Below are positions 33,917-44,895 of a stretch of DNA of 64,000 bases, in pieces (the stretch's first letter is position 1; each line of letters opens with the position of its first letter). Both the position numbers and the translations under genes were made by a program. This DNA comes from Bacillus sp. MUM 116 (GTDB taxonomy: Bacteria; Bacillota; Bacilli; Bacillales; Cytobacillaceae). Below the pieces are notes generated by a model, which had not been told where the DNA came from, made no database searches, and was given only the letters and a program-made list of their open reading frames with translations. The stretch lies in the NCBI RefSeq assembly GCF_001866655.1, contig NZ_MLYR01000083.1, positions 50,787-114,786 of the forward strand, written 5' to 3'.

Positions 33917-34002
33917 ATATGTGCACCCCCTAATAATAGGGTGCTTAAAACACTGCCAAACCATTCAAAACTTTTTAATCCCCCAGAATTCATCGTCAAA
34001 AG

Positions 34003-34032
34003 AAAAAAACTAGGAAGTAAAAACTCCCTAGT
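34003..34032 (-). terminator. Terminator of cotE
   Basis: Stem ACTAGGAAGT (34009-34018) / ACTCCCTAGT (34023-34032) with one mismatch and T7 following on the minus strand. Confidence 0.82.
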
Positions 34033-34036
34033 AGGT

Positions 34037-34582
34037 TTATTCTTCCTCAGAGCCGACCAAGAAATCCGGATTAAGTTCTTCGAATTCTTCGTCGTCTACA
34101 TCCATTCCCCATTCTTCCTCATCATCCTGGAAACCTTCCGGGTTGATCACAACACAAACCTTTGTCTCGCCAATCACCTCGACAAGGAATTCCCTTTCAA
34201 CATGGACAATAACTCGATTTCCATTAGGGGAAATGACTGCTTCACAACAATTTGGCTGTTGCAGCACCCGTGCAACAATTTCATTGTCATCAAGGCAGTC
34301 ATGGTCACGATACTTTAACTTTATGACATCGCAATATTGAACACGTTCGGTCACTACTTCAGTTTTAGTATTATCACTATATGAGTACCAAACGTTGATA
34401 TCATAGGAGCCATGTATCTCTACTGTCTTGCCGACTTTTTTCGCGTTATATTTATGGTTGATGATCCAACAGCCAAGAATACTTGTTGGACTATGCGCCG
34501 GGCTAATCGTATGATTGGACTGGGTGAATTTACGTCCTTTCGCGACTACGGCTTTCGCAAATATCTCTCTGTATTCTCCCAT
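34037..34582 (-). CDS. cotE: Outer spore coat morphogenetic protein CotE
   Basis: 181 aa, the standard CotE length. Long blocks match B. subtilis Cot[20 protein letters not shown] at the N-terminus, [43 protein letters not shown] and the acidic tail ending NPDFLVG. CotE directs assembly of the outer coat around the forespore. The start is ATG at 34582; the frame extends 10 codons further but without family support. It follows miaB-ricA, as in B. subtilis, after a terminator. Confidence 0.95.
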   Translation of the reverse strand: MGEYREIFAKAVVAKGRKFTQSNHTISPAHSPTSILGCWIINHKYNAKKVGKTVEIHGSYDINVWYSYSDNTKTEVVTERVQYCDVIKLKYRDHDCLDDNEIVARVLQQPNCCEAVISPNGNRVIVHVEREFLVEVIGETKVCVVINPEGFQDDEEEWGMDVDDEEFEELNPDFLVGSEEE

Positions 34583-34788
34583 CTCGCGCGAACCCTCCTC
34601 ATTCAGTTTCATTTCATCCTATGCTAATAATTAGACTAGTGTGCGATATATTTTGATGAACACTGGTTAAAAGTTTAGTCATGATTCATTTTATGCGGGA
34701 TATTTATGTATGTTCCGAAGTAATCCTGATTTTGAGGTCTCATCCCATTTTTATGAGGGGCATGAAGGACTTAGAAGATATGGAAACA

Positions 34789-34822
34789 AAAGAAAAGCCA
34801 GGCTTAGTTCATAAGCCTGGCT
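34789..34822 (-). terminator. Terminator after ricA
   Basis: Stem AAGCCAGGCTTA (34796-34807) / TAAGCCTGGCTT (34812-34823 region), followed by TTCTTTTG on the minus strand. The remaining 245-bp gap to cotE shows no gene. Confidence 0.82.
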
Positions 34823-34827
34823 TCATA

Positions 34828-35283
34828 TTAATGTTCGTGATCACAATCATCGTGACCATCACACGCACCGCCGCCATGTTTCATGCTGGCACCCGTTTCG
34901 CCCATTAATACATCGCCACCGGTTGAAATAATGATTTCATCGGTAACTGTATTGGAAATGGTTGAAGCAATCAACTGAAGCAATTCATTCACTTCAAGCT
35001 GTGACTGTTTAAACTCTTGAACAACAGGAACCCCATCCAATTCCTGTTCAATCGAAGCAATTTTATCTTCCACTTTCTTCAATGCTTCAGGCTTTCCGTA
35101 ATGCTGAAGATTCACAGCTTGTTTTTGTAAACCTTTAATATCCGAAATTAAGGTTTTAACTTTTGGATTTTCGTGGATTTGTGCTTCTGCTTTCTTAAAG
35201 AAATCAACTTCATTTGTTTCTGCAATCATGCGTGCTAGCTCTGTTGCACGAGCGACGATATCATCTTTTGTATACTTCGCCAC
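34828..35283 (-). CDS. ricA: RicA (YmcA), RicAFT complex subunit
   Basis: 151 aa, slightly longer than B. subtilis YmcA (about 143). The match covers the N-terminal YTKDDIVARATELARMIAET, the KKAEAQIHENPKV block, VPVVQEFKQSQLEVNELLQL and TGGDVLMGETG. RicA, RicF and RicT form an Fe-S-containing complex that tunes mRNA processing by RNase Y, competence, biofilm and sporulation. The C-terminal cysteines (ACDGHDDCDHEH) fit cluster binding, but the tail is unusually rich in His and Asp. It starts 1 bp after miaB. Confidence 0.93.
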   Translation of the reverse strand: MAKYTKDDIVARATELARMIAETNEVDFFKKAEAQIHENPKVKTLISDIKGLQKQAVNLQHYGKPEALKKVEDKIASIEQELDGVPVVQEFKQSQLEVNELLQLIASTISNTVTDEIIISTGGDVLMGETGASMKHGGGACDGHDDCDHEH

Positions 35284-35284
35284 C

Positions 35285-36829
35285 TTACTTCACCTCTGCC
35301 GCTTCTAATTCTTCAATCATTTCTCCGTTTAATGACCATGTTTTTGCATCTGTAATCTTTACTTTTACAATCTTACCAATTGCAGATTTTGGAGCCATAA
35401 AGTTTACAAGCTTGTTTTTTGAAGTATATCCGGCAAGGACATCTGGGTTGTTTTTGCTTTCCCCTTCAACAAGCACATCAACAACTTGACCTACATATTT
35501 TTTCATTGCTTCAGCAGAAAGCTCGTTCACAAGATTGTTTAGACGCTGCAAACGCTCTTTCTTTACTTCCATCGGAACATTATCCTGCATTTTTGCAGCA
35601 GGAGTACCTTCACGTGGCGAATAAATGAACGTATAGGCAATTTCAAAACCAACTTCACGGTAAAGGGATAAAGTTTCTTCAAACTGCTCATCTGTTTCAT
35701 TAGGATAGCCGACAATGATATCGGTAGATAATGCAACATCTGGAATAGCAGCTTTAATTTTACGTACAAGTTCTAAATATTGTTCTCTTGTATATTTACG
35801 AGCCATAATTTTTAATACTTCTGTAGAACCGGATTGTACTGGCAAATGGATATGATCCATTAAATTGCCTCGTTTAGCCAGTATTTCAATTAAGTGATCA
35901 TCGAAATCACGAGGATGACTTGTTGTAAAGCGGATTCTTGGAATATCAATTTTACGTAACTCATCCATTAAGTCACCAAGACCGTATTTCATGTCTTCTA
36001 TGTCTTTCCCGTAAGCATTTACGTTTTGACCAAGGAGCGTAATTTCTTGGTACCCTTGGGCTGCTAAATGGCGGACTTCCTGGATAATTTCTTCCGGTCG
36101 GCGGCTCCGTTCTTTTCCTCTTGTATATGGGACAATACAATACGTACAGAATTTATCACAGCCATACATAATGTTTACCCATGCCTTAATTTTTCCACGG
36201 CGGACTTTTGGAAGGTTCTCAATTACGTCCCCTTCTTTAGACCATACTTCAACAACCATTTCTTTTGACATATAGGCTTCATGCAAAATATTTGGGAGAC
36301 GGTGAATATTATGTGTACCAAAAATCATATCCACTTGCTGATATGTTTTTAGGATTTTATTGACAACTGATTCTTCTTGAGACATACAGCCGCAAACCCC
36401 TAGAAGCAGGTCCGGCTTTTCCATTTTCAATGCTTTTAAGTGACCTAATTCACCAAATACTTTGTTCTCCGCATTCTCACGGATGGCACATGTGTTTAAG
36501 AGAATCACATTTGCATCTTCGGTATTATCTGTCGGCTCATAGCCCAAGGCTAAGAAGATTCCAGCCATTACCTCTGTATCGTGTTCATTCATTTGGCATC
36601 CATAAGTGCGAATATAGAATTTGCGACCTTCGCCCATTCCACGGAATTGTTCTGGAATAGAAAAATCATTATGATACTTAACTTCTTCTTTTCCGCGTTT
36701 TTTCGCATCCTTTAATGAAGGGGCCGTGATCACTTGTTCAAAATACTTGCTGTAATCCTTGGCGGATTTTTTGTCCGAAGAATTAGCATTCTTTACTTGT
36801 TTACTTTCTATACGTTGTTGTTCATTCAT
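35285..36829 (-). CDS. miaB: tRNA-2-methylthio-N6-dimethylallyladenosine synthase
   Basis: 514 aa radical-SAM methylthiotransferase modifying A37 of tRNAs that read UNN codons. The N-terminal MTTase domain has three cluster cysteines ([26 protein letters not shown]). The radical-SAM triad is CDKFCTYC, followed by the family motif [13 protein letters not shown]-terminal TRAM domain ([11 protein letters not shown]) completes it. The leader of about 70 residues is typical of Bacillus MiaB. It is followed 1 bp later by ricA. Confidence 0.96.
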   Translation of the reverse strand: MNEQQRIESKQVKNANSSDKKSAKDYSKYFEQVITAPSLKDAKKRGKEEVKYHNDFSIPEQFRGMGEGRKFYIRTYGCQMNEHDTEVMAGIFLALGYEPTDNTEDANVILLNTCAIRENAENKVFGELGHLKALKMEKPDLLLGVCGCMSQEESVVNKILKTYQQVDMIFGTHNIHRLPNILHEAYMSKEMVVEVWSKEGDVIENLPKVRRGKIKAWVNIMYGCDKFCTYCIVPYTRGKERSRRPEEIIQEVRHLAAQGYQEITLLGQNVNAYGKDIEDMKYGLGDLMDELRKIDIPRIRFTTSHPRDFDDHLIEILAKRGNLMDHIHLPVQSGSTEVLKIMARKYTREQYLELVRKIKAAIPDVALSTDIIVGYPNETDEQFEETLSLYREVGFEIAYTFIYSPREGTPAAKMQDNVPMEVKKERLQRLNNLVNELSAEAMKKYVGQVVDVLVEGESKNNPDVLAGYTSKNKLVNFMAPKSAIGKIVKVKITDAKTWSLNGEMIEELEAAEVK

Positions 36830-37179
36830 CAGGAAAAATCTCCTTTCTTAATTTTAGTCATAAAAAATTCCTCTATGAAAATAAAAAAAGCTATTTCTTA
36901 CCATTCCCTTGCAGTTTGGAAAGAGTGCCGGCTAATCTGCACATTATTATAGTATAAAGGTTTTTACGAATGAAAACAATAGAAAATCCCTGTCAACTCC
37001 TTGACGAAAAAGGCAATCAAAATATATGTAAATTTAAAAATCACCGGACAGTGACTAATTGTAACTTGTTTTTTCAAAAAAATGTGAAAATCATCACGAT
37101 ATACATAAATTGTAGACAAAGCAGTTTGGGATTAAACCTTTGAAAGGCATCATTTGGAAATACATAGAGTATCAAAAAA
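36830..37179. other. Intergenic region upstream of miaB
   Basis: No gene seen. On the minus strand a TATAAT hexamer (complement of 36946-36951) about 120 bp upstream of miaB may be its -10 box; no strong -35 was found. The rest is A/T-rich without clear structure. Confidence 0.4.
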
Positions 37180-37203
37180 ACCCATGGCATGGTGACCACG
37201 GGT
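37173..37203 (-). terminator. Terminator of korAB
   Basis: Stem ACCCATGG (37180-37187) / CCACGGGT (37196-37203) with one mismatch, then T7 on the minus strand, following the korB stop. Confidence 0.8.
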
Positions 37204-37220
37204 ATTTTCATAATATTATA

Positions 37221-38087
<867 letters not shown>

Positions 38088-39824
38088 TTAGAACAACTCC
38101 TTACATTTTGAATAAACTTCATGTGGTAAAAACGGATTTCCATCATATTTAACAAATTTTGTGATTTTTTCAGCATGACCAACATTCATTTTCATAATAT
38201 TTGCAAGCTGACCAGTTGCATTATTTTCAACAACCAACACTTTTTTCGCAGAACGAATAAGCGGAAGAATTTCGTCCGATGGGAACGGATGAATTAAACG
38301 AACTTGTGCGTGGTTCACTTTCATGCCGTCCTTATCCAAGCGACCCATTGCTTCTTCTATCGCACCGCGAGTTGAGTTGAAACCAACAACTAGAAGATCT
38401 GCATCTTCATGTGGTGCATTTTTATAAACAGGTGTATCAAAACGAATATTTTCAACTTTACGGAAACGTTTATCCATTTGTGCAATACGATTTGCAGCTG
38501 ATTCAGATGGTTTACCAGTTTCAGCGTGTTCAACACCTGTAACGTGGTGAATACCATTTTTCATCCCCGGAATTGTACGCGGTGAAACACCATCTTCCGT
38601 TACTTCATAACGCTTGAAATAACCTTTGTTTTCAATTTCAGGAAGTTCTTCTGTTACAAGCTTACCGCGTCTAATTTCAACTTTAGAAGCATCAAGCGGT
38701 TCAACTGTTTGTTTACCTAATGATAATTGAAGGTCAGATAAAACGATAACCGGGCATTGATATTCTTCAGCAAGGTTAAAAGCTTCTGCTGTATCATAGA
38801 AAGCCTCTTCAACAGTACTTGGAGCCATAACGATTTTTGGAATTTCTCCGTGTGTACCATAAATCATCGCCATTAAGTCTGATTGTTCTTGCTTTGTTGG
38901 TAGTCCTGTTGATGGACCTCCACGTTGTGTATCAACAATTACAATTGGAGTTTCAGTGATACCTGCAAGACCAATTGCTTCCATCTTCAATGATAATCCA
39001 GGTCCAGATGATGCAGTAAGAGCACGAACGCCGCCATAGTTTGCACCAATTGTCATTGTACAGGCAGCAATTTCATCTTCAGTTTGAATTACAGATCCGC
39101 CAAGTGCAGGTAATTTTTTAATTAAATACTCCATAATATCTGATGCAGGCGTAATTGGATAGGCAGCCATAAAACGACATCCACCAGCAATAGCTCCTAA
39201 AGCAATTGCATCGTTTCCAATCATATACATCCGTTTTTTACCATCAGCTTTTTCAAGTTCCATAGTTGGAACGTTAGCATCCATTTTTTCCTTCATATAC
39301 TCAAAGCCGGCTTTGATTGCATCCATGTTCTTCGCAACTACTTGCTCACCTTTTTTACCGAAAATTTCACGAACTACTTCTTCAAAAACATGAATGTCTA
39401 AATCTAATACCGCAGAAGTAGCACCAATTGCCACCATGTTTTTCATTAAAGAAGTACCTAATTCAGTAGCCATTTCCGTAAATGGAACCGCATACAACGA
39501 GCTTTGCGTATCTTCCGGTTTCTTTGGATTAAACTTTGCATCTGCAAGAATTACGCCGCTGCTAGGAAGTTCCTTGTAGTTAACATCAATAGTTTCTTGG
39601 TCAAATGCGACAAGAATATCAAGATCATCAGAAATCGAACGAACATCTGTAGTACTTACTCTGATCTTGTTGTTTGTATGACCACCTTTAATACGTGAAG
39701 AAAAGTGACGATAACCATACAAGTAATACCCCAGACGATTCAATGCGATTGCAAAGATTTCTCCTGTACTTTCAATACCTTCCCCTTGTTGTCCTCCAAC
39801 TTTCCATGAAAGTTGATTGATCAT
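38088..39824 (-). CDS. korA: 2-oxoacid:ferredoxin oxidoreductase, alpha subunit (gamma-alpha fusion)
   Basis: 578 aa. The N-terminal third (about 1-185) is the gamma domain (GGQQGEGIESTGEIFA...), fused to the alpha domain starting near RMYMIGNDAIALGAIAGG. Landmarks are AYPITPASDIMEYL, QTEDEIAACTMTIGA, TASSGPGLSLKMEAIG, and QRGGPSTGLPTKQEQSDL, typical of the two-subunit KorAB type. It works with korB immediately downstream. It should act in the cytoplasm as an oxygen-sensitive alternative to 2-oxoglutarate dehydrogenase. Confidence 0.93.
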   Translation of the reverse strand: MINQLSWKVGGQQGEGIESTGEIFAIALNRLGYYLYGYRHFSSRIKGGHTNNKIRVSTTDVRSISDDLDILVAFDQETIDVNYKELPSSGVILADAKFNPKKPEDTQSSLYAVPFTEMATELGTSLMKNMVAIGATSAVLDLDIHVFEEVVREIFGKKGEQVVAKNMDAIKAGFEYMKEKMDANVPTMELEKADGKKRMYMIGNDAIALGAIAGGCRFMAAYPITPASDIMEYLIKKLPALGGSVIQTEDEIAACTMTIGANYGGVRALTASSGPGLSLKMEAIGLAGITETPIVIVDTQRGGPSTGLPTKQEQSDLMAMIYGTHGEIPKIVMAPSTVEEAFYDTAEAFNLAEEYQCPVIVLSDLQLSLGKQTVEPLDASKVEIRRGKLVTEELPEIENKGYFKRYEVTEDGVSPRTIPGMKNGIHHVTGVEHAETGKPSESAANRIAQMDKRFRKVENIRFDTPVYKNAPHEDADLLVVGFNSTRGAIEEAMGRLDKDGMKVNHAQVRLIHPFPSDEILPLIRSAKKVLVVENNATGQLANIMKMNVGHAEKITKFVKYDGNPFLPHEVYSKCKELF

Positions 39825-40238
39825 GACTTACACCCCTTTGGATATGTAAAAAATAGGTAAACTAATCATCTAATACTATAGCACATTTCCAAGTAACCCA
39901 CTAGACTTTTACACTTTAAAGTCACAAAGTATGTTAATTTGATACGTACTAAACGCTTACAATAATAGACCTATGTATTGAAAATTGCAACCCTTTAAAT
40001 AAAAATATTGGCTAAAATATGAATATTTTTTTATTATTAAAATTTTACCTGTTTTAGTAATGTTTTACCTAGTAAAATGTTTCATTGATAACTGCTGAAT
40101 CCACCTGTTTTTCATTGGCCCTTTGTTGGTCTAGATCTTTATCCAGTATTCTTCAACTCTTTTATACTAAAATAATATTTTATAAAACACGGCTCTGATA
40201 AACTTGGTTATTGATTAACACATCCAAAAACATAAAAA
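39825..40238. other. Intergenic region between korA and the spoVS terminator
   Basis: No gene seen. It is very A/T-rich. The near-palindrome TTTTACCTAGTAAAA (40063-40077) preceded by a related TTTTACCTG is the only structure noticed; it could be an operator for korA but nothing ties it to a known regulator. Confidence 0.4.
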
Positions 40239-40266
40239 TACCTGCATGGTATCAAACCAGCAGGTA
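40234..40266 (-). terminator. Terminator of spoVS
   Basis: Stem TACCTGC (40239-40245) / GCAGGTA (40260-40266) with GGT/ACC inside, followed by TTTTTATG on the minus strand. Confidence 0.78.
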
Positions 40267-40306
40267 AAGGCTTATTATTTTCCCTTTTTAGAAAATTCCC
40301 CTGTGT

Positions 40307-40567
40307 TTATCTCGGCTCCACAATGAGCTTTATAGCTGTGCGTTCTTCCCCGTCGATTAAAATATCGGTAAACGCAGGGATGCATATCAGATCAACTCCG
40401 CTAGGTGCTACAAATCCTCGAGCGATCGCTACTGCCTTAACGGCTTGATTTAATGCACCCGCACCAATTGCCTGTATCTCCGCTGCCCCTCTTTCACGAA
40501 GAACTCCGGCAAGCGCACCAGCTACAGAATTAGGATTAGACTTTGCTGAAACTTTTAATATTTCCAT
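40307..40567 (-). CDS. spoVS: Stage V sporulation protein S
   Basis: 86 aa, the highly conserved SpoVS (Alba-like) protein. The sequence MEILKVSAKSNPNSVAGALA, IQAIGAGALNQAVKAVAIARG and DLICIPAFTDI is near-identical to other Bacillus SpoVS. It is needed for progression of sporulation and coat/cortex assembly, probably through nucleic-acid binding. It follows ymdB, as in B. subtilis, after a terminator, and has GGAGGAGCTAG upstream. Confidence 0.97.
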   Translation of the reverse strand: MEILKVSAKSNPNSVAGALAGVLRERGAAEIQAIGAGALNQAVKAVAIARGFVAPSGVDLICIPAFTDILIDGEERTAIKLIVEPR

Positions 40568-40704
40568 TCCTAGCTCCTCCTTGTTTAATCCCGATCCCGC
40601 ATGAGCAGTTCATGAACCAATCAGGTATATATAATACTCCACTGCTACTATATTCAGGCGGCAAATGACATATTCCGGCTTGGACAAAAAAAAGTGACTG
40701 AAAA

Positions 40705-40733
40705 AAGAAAAAACCCTCCATTTAGGAAGGTTT
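40705..40733 (-). terminator. Terminator of ymdB
   Basis: Stem AACCCTCC (40712-40719) / GGAAGGTT (40725-40732) with one mismatch, overlapping the ymdB stop and followed by TTTCTTTTTTC on the minus strand. Confidence 0.75.
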
Positions 40734-41529
40734 ACGAATACCATGGATGCTCATCATTTATTAGAATCCGTTCAATCTTTTTACATTGACCGGTCTTCCG
40801 ATCCAATTCCATTATTACAGCACTTAACTGTGTTCGACCCGATTTAGATACCTCGAAACGAACTGGGAGGCTGGTAAGAAACTTTTTCAAAACCGCGTCT
40901 CTTTCTACCCCAAGAATTCCATCATATGGACCGGTCATCCCAACGTCCGTTAAATAGCCGGTCCCTCCAGGGAGAATACGGTTATCAGCTGTCTGAACAT
41001 GTGTATGCGTTCCAACCACTGCTGAAACCCTTCCGTTCAGATACCATCCCATCGCTTGTTTTTCGCTTGTAACCTCTGCATGAAAATCAACAAAGATAAA
41101 AGGGGTTCGTTCCCGTGCGATTTCTACCAATTCATCTGCTTTTCTAAAAGGGCAATCGATTGGGGCCATAAACGTGCGCCCCTGTAAATTGATTACGGCA
41201 ATTTCAACATCATTCACTTTAAAAAAAGCGATTCCTTGGCCGGGAGTCCCTTCCGGAAAATTTGCAGGACGGACCATATTTTTGGCTTTATCAATAAATT
41301 CAAAGATTTCTCTATTATCCCATGCATGATTTCCAAGTGTTATAGCTTGTGCTCCACTGCCTAAAAATTCACGGTAAATTTTCTCGGTAATCCCTTTTCC
41401 TGAGGCAGCATTCTCCCCATTGATAATCGTAAAATTAGGGCGGTACTTTTCTTTTAATTTAGGTAAATATTCTTTGACCATATCCCGGCCAGGCGAACCG
41501 ACAACATCGCCGATAAATAATATATTCAT
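40732..41529 (-). CDS. ymdB: 2',3'-cyclic phosphodiesterase YmdB
   Basis: 265 aa metallophosphoesterase of the YmdB family (TIGR00282). Metal and catalytic motifs are FIGDVVGSPGR, INGENAASGKG, GNHAWDN and VDFHAEVTSEKQA, then GTHTHVQTAD. In B. subtilis it controls the choice between biofilm and motility and affects many transcripts, plausibly through RNase Y. The frame is open to 41589, but ATG at 41529 follows AAAGGG and begins the conserved MNILFIGD. It is 104 bp after rny. Confidence 0.95.
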   Translation of the reverse strand: MNILFIGDVVGSPGRDMVKEYLPKLKEKYRPNFTIINGENAASGKGITEKIYREFLGSGAQAITLGNHAWDNREIFEFIDKAKNMVRPANFPEGTPGQGIAFFKVNDVEIAVINLQGRTFMAPIDCPFRKADELVEIARERTPFIFVDFHAEVTSEKQAMGWYLNGRVSAVVGTHTHVQTADNRILPGGTGYLTDVGMTGPYDGILGVERDAVLKKFLTSLPVRFEVSKSGRTQLSAVIMELDRKTGQCKKIERILINDEHPWYS

Positions 41530-41604
41530 TTTTTTACCCTTTCTATCTAAAAAATAACTTCTATTATTAAATTGTAACACATTATTCAAGCCTTTAATCT
41601 GAGC

Positions 41605-41635
41605 AAAAAATAAAGCGGTGCACTTGCACCGCTTT
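41605..41635 (-). terminator. Terminator of rny
   Basis: Perfect 10-bp stem AAAGCGGTGC (41612-41621) / GCACCGCTTT (41626-41635), 4-nt loop, then ATTTTTTGC on the minus strand. Confidence 0.88.
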
Positions 41636-43193
41636 ATTTTGCGTATTCTACAGCCCGTGTTTCACGGATGACTGTCACTTTTATATGTCCTGGGTAATCA
41701 AGTTCTTCTTCAATCTGTTTACGAATATCCCGCGCCAAGCGATGTGCAGCCAAATCATCTATTGCATCTGGTCTAACAATGATACGAACCTCACGACCAG
41801 CTTGAATCGCATATGACTTTTCAACACCTTCATATGACTCTGAAATTTCTTCGAGTTTTTCAAGTCGGCGGATATAGTTTTCAAGCGTCTCACTACGTGC
41901 ACCTGGTCTGGCAGCAGATAATGCATCGGCTGCAGCTACTAGTACAGCGATAATAGAAGTTGGCTCTGTATCACCATGGTGAGAGGCAATGCTGTTAATC
42001 ACAACAGGGTGCTCTTTATACTTCGTTGCAAGCTCTACCCCGATTTCAACATGGCTTCCTTCCACTTCATGGTCAATCGCTTTTCCGATATCGTGTAGCA
42101 AACCGGCTCTGCGTGCTAATGTTTCATCTTCTCCAAGTTCAGCAGCAAGCAGCCCCGAAAGCTGTGCAACCTCCATTGAATGCTTAAGAACATTTTGCCC
42201 GTAGCTGGTGCGGAACTTCAAACGGCCTAGAATTTTGATAAGATCCGGATGCAATCCGTGAACACCAACTTCAAATGTCGTTTGTTCTCCAACCTCACGA
42301 ATATACTCATCTACTTCTCGACGGGATTTTTCCACCATTTCCTCAATACGTGCAGGATGTATTCGTCCATCTTGAACTAATTTTTCCAGTGCAAGTCGTG
42401 CTGTTTCACGACGAATTGGATCAAATCCGGATAGGATGACTGCTTCTGGCGTATCATCGATAATTAAATCAATTCCTGTCAATGTTTCAAGAGTACGGAT
42501 ATTCCGTCCTTCACGTCCAATAATACGACCCTTCATTTCATCATTCGGCAGGTTGACGACAGAAACAGTTGTTTCCGCAACATGGTCAGCAGCGCAACGC
42601 TGGATTGCCAGCGATAAAATTTCTTTCGCTTTCTTGTCGGCTTCTTCTTTCGCACGGTTTTCACTTTCTCTAATCATAACGGCTGTATCAAAAGAAAGTT
42701 CCTGCTCAACACGATCTAATATAATCGCTTTTGCTTCCTCGCGCGTCAAGCTCGAAATTCGTTCGAGTTCACTTTGTTGTGTTCTTACCAACTCGTCCAC
42801 TTTGCTTTCCATCTCTTCAATATGCTGTTGTCTTTGGTTTAGAGAATCATCCTTCTTTTCTAAAAGAGTTTCACGCTTATTTAACGATTCATCTTTTCGA
42901 TCTAAATTCTCTTCTCTTTGCAGTAAACGGTTTTCTTGTTTTTGCAGTTCATTTCTTCGTTCACGAACCTCACGTTCAGCTTCAGTACGAAGCTTGTGAA
43001 TTTCATCCTTTGCCTCTAGCAAAGCTTCCTTTTTCAATGCCTCCGCATCGCGTTTTGCATCATCAAGGATTTGCTCTGCAGCACTCTTTGCTCCTGCAAT
43101 TTTGGTTTCGGCAGTGGATTTACGAATAAAATAGCCAACAACGGCACCGACGATAAGGCCAAGCAAAATGGAGATGAGTGTAATTGGTTCCAT
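41634..43193 (-). CDS. rny: Ribonuclease Y
   Basis: 519 aa membrane-anchored endoribonuclease that initiates mRNA decay. An N-terminal transmembrane helix (3-23, [18 protein letters not shown]) is followed by a long charged coiled coil (about 30-195), a KH domain ([17 protein letters not shown] near 220) and an HD domain with [17 protein letters not shown]. Length equals the B. subtilis protein. It lies between recA and ymdB, the conserved order, and RicA (34828) encodes part of the complex that modulates it. Confidence 0.97.
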   Translation of the reverse strand: MEPITLISILLGLIVGAVVGYFIRKSTAETKIAGAKSAAEQILDDAKRDAEALKKEALLEAKDEIHKLRTEAEREVRERRNELQKQENRLLQREENLDRKDESLNKRETLLEKKDDSLNQRQQHIEEMESKVDELVRTQQSELERISSLTREEAKAIILDRVEQELSFDTAVMIRESENRAKEEADKKAKEILSLAIQRCAADHVAETTVSVVNLPNDEMKGRIIGREGRNIRTLETLTGIDLIIDDTPEAVILSGFDPIRRETARLALEKLVQDGRIHPARIEEMVEKSRREVDEYIREVGEQTTFEVGVHGLHPDLIKILGRLKFRTSYGQNVLKHSMEVAQLSGLLAAELGEDETLARRAGLLHDIGKAIDHEVEGSHVEIGVELATKYKEHPVVINSIASHHGDTEPTSIIAVLVAAADALSAARPGARSETLENYIRRLEKLEEISESYEGVEKSYAIQAGREVRIIVRPDAIDDLAAHRLARDIRKQIEEELDYPGHIKVTVIRETRAVEYAK

Positions 43194-43464
43194 CGTTACA
43201 CCTCCTCTTGCTATGAACTTTTGTTACATTTTTAAGTGTCGGCATGTACATTGTTTAGACTCAACATACAGCAAGCACCATGGCTTTTCAATGTAATATT
43301 TCCAAAAATGTAAAATATACATTTTAATTGTAAAGGTGTGCAAATTTATTGTCAAGAGTAAGTCCTGTCACTCGTTTACAATATTTTGAATTTGTTCAAT
43401 GATTAACAAAGTTAGATCAGATTTAAAAGTGGATAAATATACATCTTTATGTATCTGTATTCAT

Positions 43465-43500
43465 TTAAAAAAAGAGCAAAGCCGGTGCCGGTTTTGCTCT
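43465..43500 (-). terminator. Terminator of recA
   Basis: Stem AAAGAGCAAAGCCGG (43471-43485) / CCGGTTTTGCTCTTT with one mismatch and TTTTTT-rich flank on the minus strand. The remaining part of the 314-bp rny-recA gap shows no other feature. Confidence 0.88.
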
Positions 43501-43507
43501 TTTTCTT

Positions 43508-44548
43508 TTAATCAATTAATTCAAATTGATCTGGTTCATCTGTTTCTGTGATAACCTTATCTCCATCCAATCCGTAATGCTCACGGATTTTTTGTTGGAT
43601 ATCAAGACGAATTTCAGGGTTTTCTTTTAAGAAGAGCTTCGCGTTTTCACGTCCTTGGCCAAGTCTTTCATCATTATATGAATACCAAGAACCGCTCTTT
43701 TGAACGATATCCAAATCAGAGCCCATATCGATAATTTCGCCTTCTTTGGAAATCCCTTCACCATACATAATATCCACTTCTGCTGTACGGAATGGAGGTG
43801 CCACTTTATTTTTAACTACTTTAATTTTTGTTTTGTTTCCGACCATATCATTGCCTTGCTTTAAAGTTTCTGCACGGCGGACTTCAAGGCGGATTGTCGA
43901 ATAGAATTTAAGGGCACGACCGCCTGGTGTTGTTTCTGGGTTTCCAAACATAACTCCGACTTTTTCACGAATTTGGTTGATAAATACTGCGATAGTTTTT
44001 GATTTATTGATTGCACCTGATAGTTTACGAAGTGCTTGTGACATCAATCGTGCTTGTAAGCCTACGTGGGTATCACCCATTTCGCCTTCAATTTCTGCCT
44101 TTGGAACTAAGGCTGCTACGGAGTCAATTACGATCATATCAACTGCACCACTTCGAACAAGTGCCTCAGCGATTTCAAGGGCTTGTTCACCTGTATCTGG
44201 CTGTGATAATAATAATTCATCAATGTTAACGCCTAGTTTTTGTGCGTAAGCCGGATCCAGAGCATGCTCAGCATCAATAAACGCTGCTTGTCCGCCTTTT
44301 GCTTGTACCTCTGCGATTGCATGTAAAGCTACTGTTGTTTTACCTGAGCTTTCTGGTCCATATATTTCGATAATTCGTCCTCTTGGGTATCCCCCTACTC
44401 CAAGAGCTGTATCAAGTGCTAGTGATCCACTTGGAACTGTTGAAATTTTTGTTTCTGTCTGCTCTCCCATTTTCATGATTGAGCCTTTACCAAATTGCTT
44501 CTCTATTTGCTTTAGGGCCATCTCTAAAGCCGCTTTACGATCGCTCAC
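43508..44548 (-). CDS. recA: Recombinase RecA
   Basis: 346 aa, the usual Bacillus length. Walker A is GPESSGKTT, with the RecA signature [14 protein letters not shown] and the L2-region motif [20 protein letters not shown]. It drives strand exchange and LexA autocleavage. GTG at 44548 ([13 protein letters not shown]) is the better start: AGGAGGAAC lies inside the longer frame that begins at 44566. A LexA box and promoter are visible upstream. Confidence 0.97.
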   Translation of the reverse strand: MSDRKAALEMALKQIEKQFGKGSIMKMGEQTETKISTVPSGSLALDTALGVGGYPRGRIIEIYGPESSGKTTVALHAIAEVQAKGGQAAFIDAEHALDPAYAQKLGVNIDELLLSQPDTGEQALEIAEALVRSGAVDMIVIDSVAALVPKAEIEGEMGDTHVGLQARLMSQALRKLSGAINKSKTIAVFINQIREKVGVMFGNPETTPGGRALKFYSTIRLEVRRAETLKQGNDMVGNKTKIKVVKNKVAPPFRTAEVDIMYGEGISKEGEIIDMGSDLDIVQKSGSWYSYNDERLGQGRENAKLFLKENPEIRLDIQQKIREHYGLDGDKVITETDEPDQFELID

Positions 44549-44616
44549 TAAATAGTTCCTCCTCATATATAAAAAATAAAATTTTATTCAAAATCTATCA
44601 TTTAAAACCTATTAAT

Positions 44617-44645
44617 AATATACCTTCTTTTAGGCTATTTGTCGA
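44617..44645 (-). promoter_or_regulatory. Sigma-A promoter of recA
   Basis: On the minus strand TCGACA (44640-44645), 17 bp, TATATT (44617-44622). This leaves a leader of about 60 nt before the GTG. Confidence 0.7.
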
Positions 44646-44654
44646 GAAAAATAT

Positions 44655-44668
44655 CGAACATTCATTCG
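44655..44668. promoter_or_regulatory. LexA (DinR) box of recA
   Basis: CGAATGAATGTTCG on the minus strand, one mismatch from the Bacillus SOS consensus CGAAC-N4-GTTCG and of the same CGAAT type as I recall for B. subtilis recA. It lies 9 bp upstream of the -35 box. No gene was seen in the rest of the 44549-44866 gap. Confidence 0.78.
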
Positions 44669-44860
44669 ACTCTTTTAAAAGGATTTTACATGTAAAACCA
44701 GGTAAATCCGCAGGAGAAATATAATTTTTCAAATGGTTTATTCCGATTAAATAAAGGATTTCACTTATTAGCTGAAAATTACGCCTATTATATTTTTGAA
44801 ATCGATTCTTCATTCCGCCAATTTCATTTTATTTGCCACACCCAAAACGCCTCAACAATA

Positions 44861-44895
44861 AAAAAATCACAGAACACCGCTAAGCATTCTGTGAC
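44861..44895 (-). terminator. Terminator of cinA
   Basis: Stem TCACAGAA (44867-44874) / TTCTGTGA (44888-44895) spanning the stop codon, then TTTTTTATTG on the minus strand. Confidence 0.8.

Noticed and set aside
42436..42999. 187-codon plus-strand ORF opposite rny
   Set aside because: It is the antisense shadow of the coiled-coil coding region of rny, rich in Ser/Arg as such shadows are.
44598..44813. 71-codon minus-strand ORF upstream of recA
   Set aside because: It covers the recA promoter and LexA box and has no ribosome-binding site or family match.
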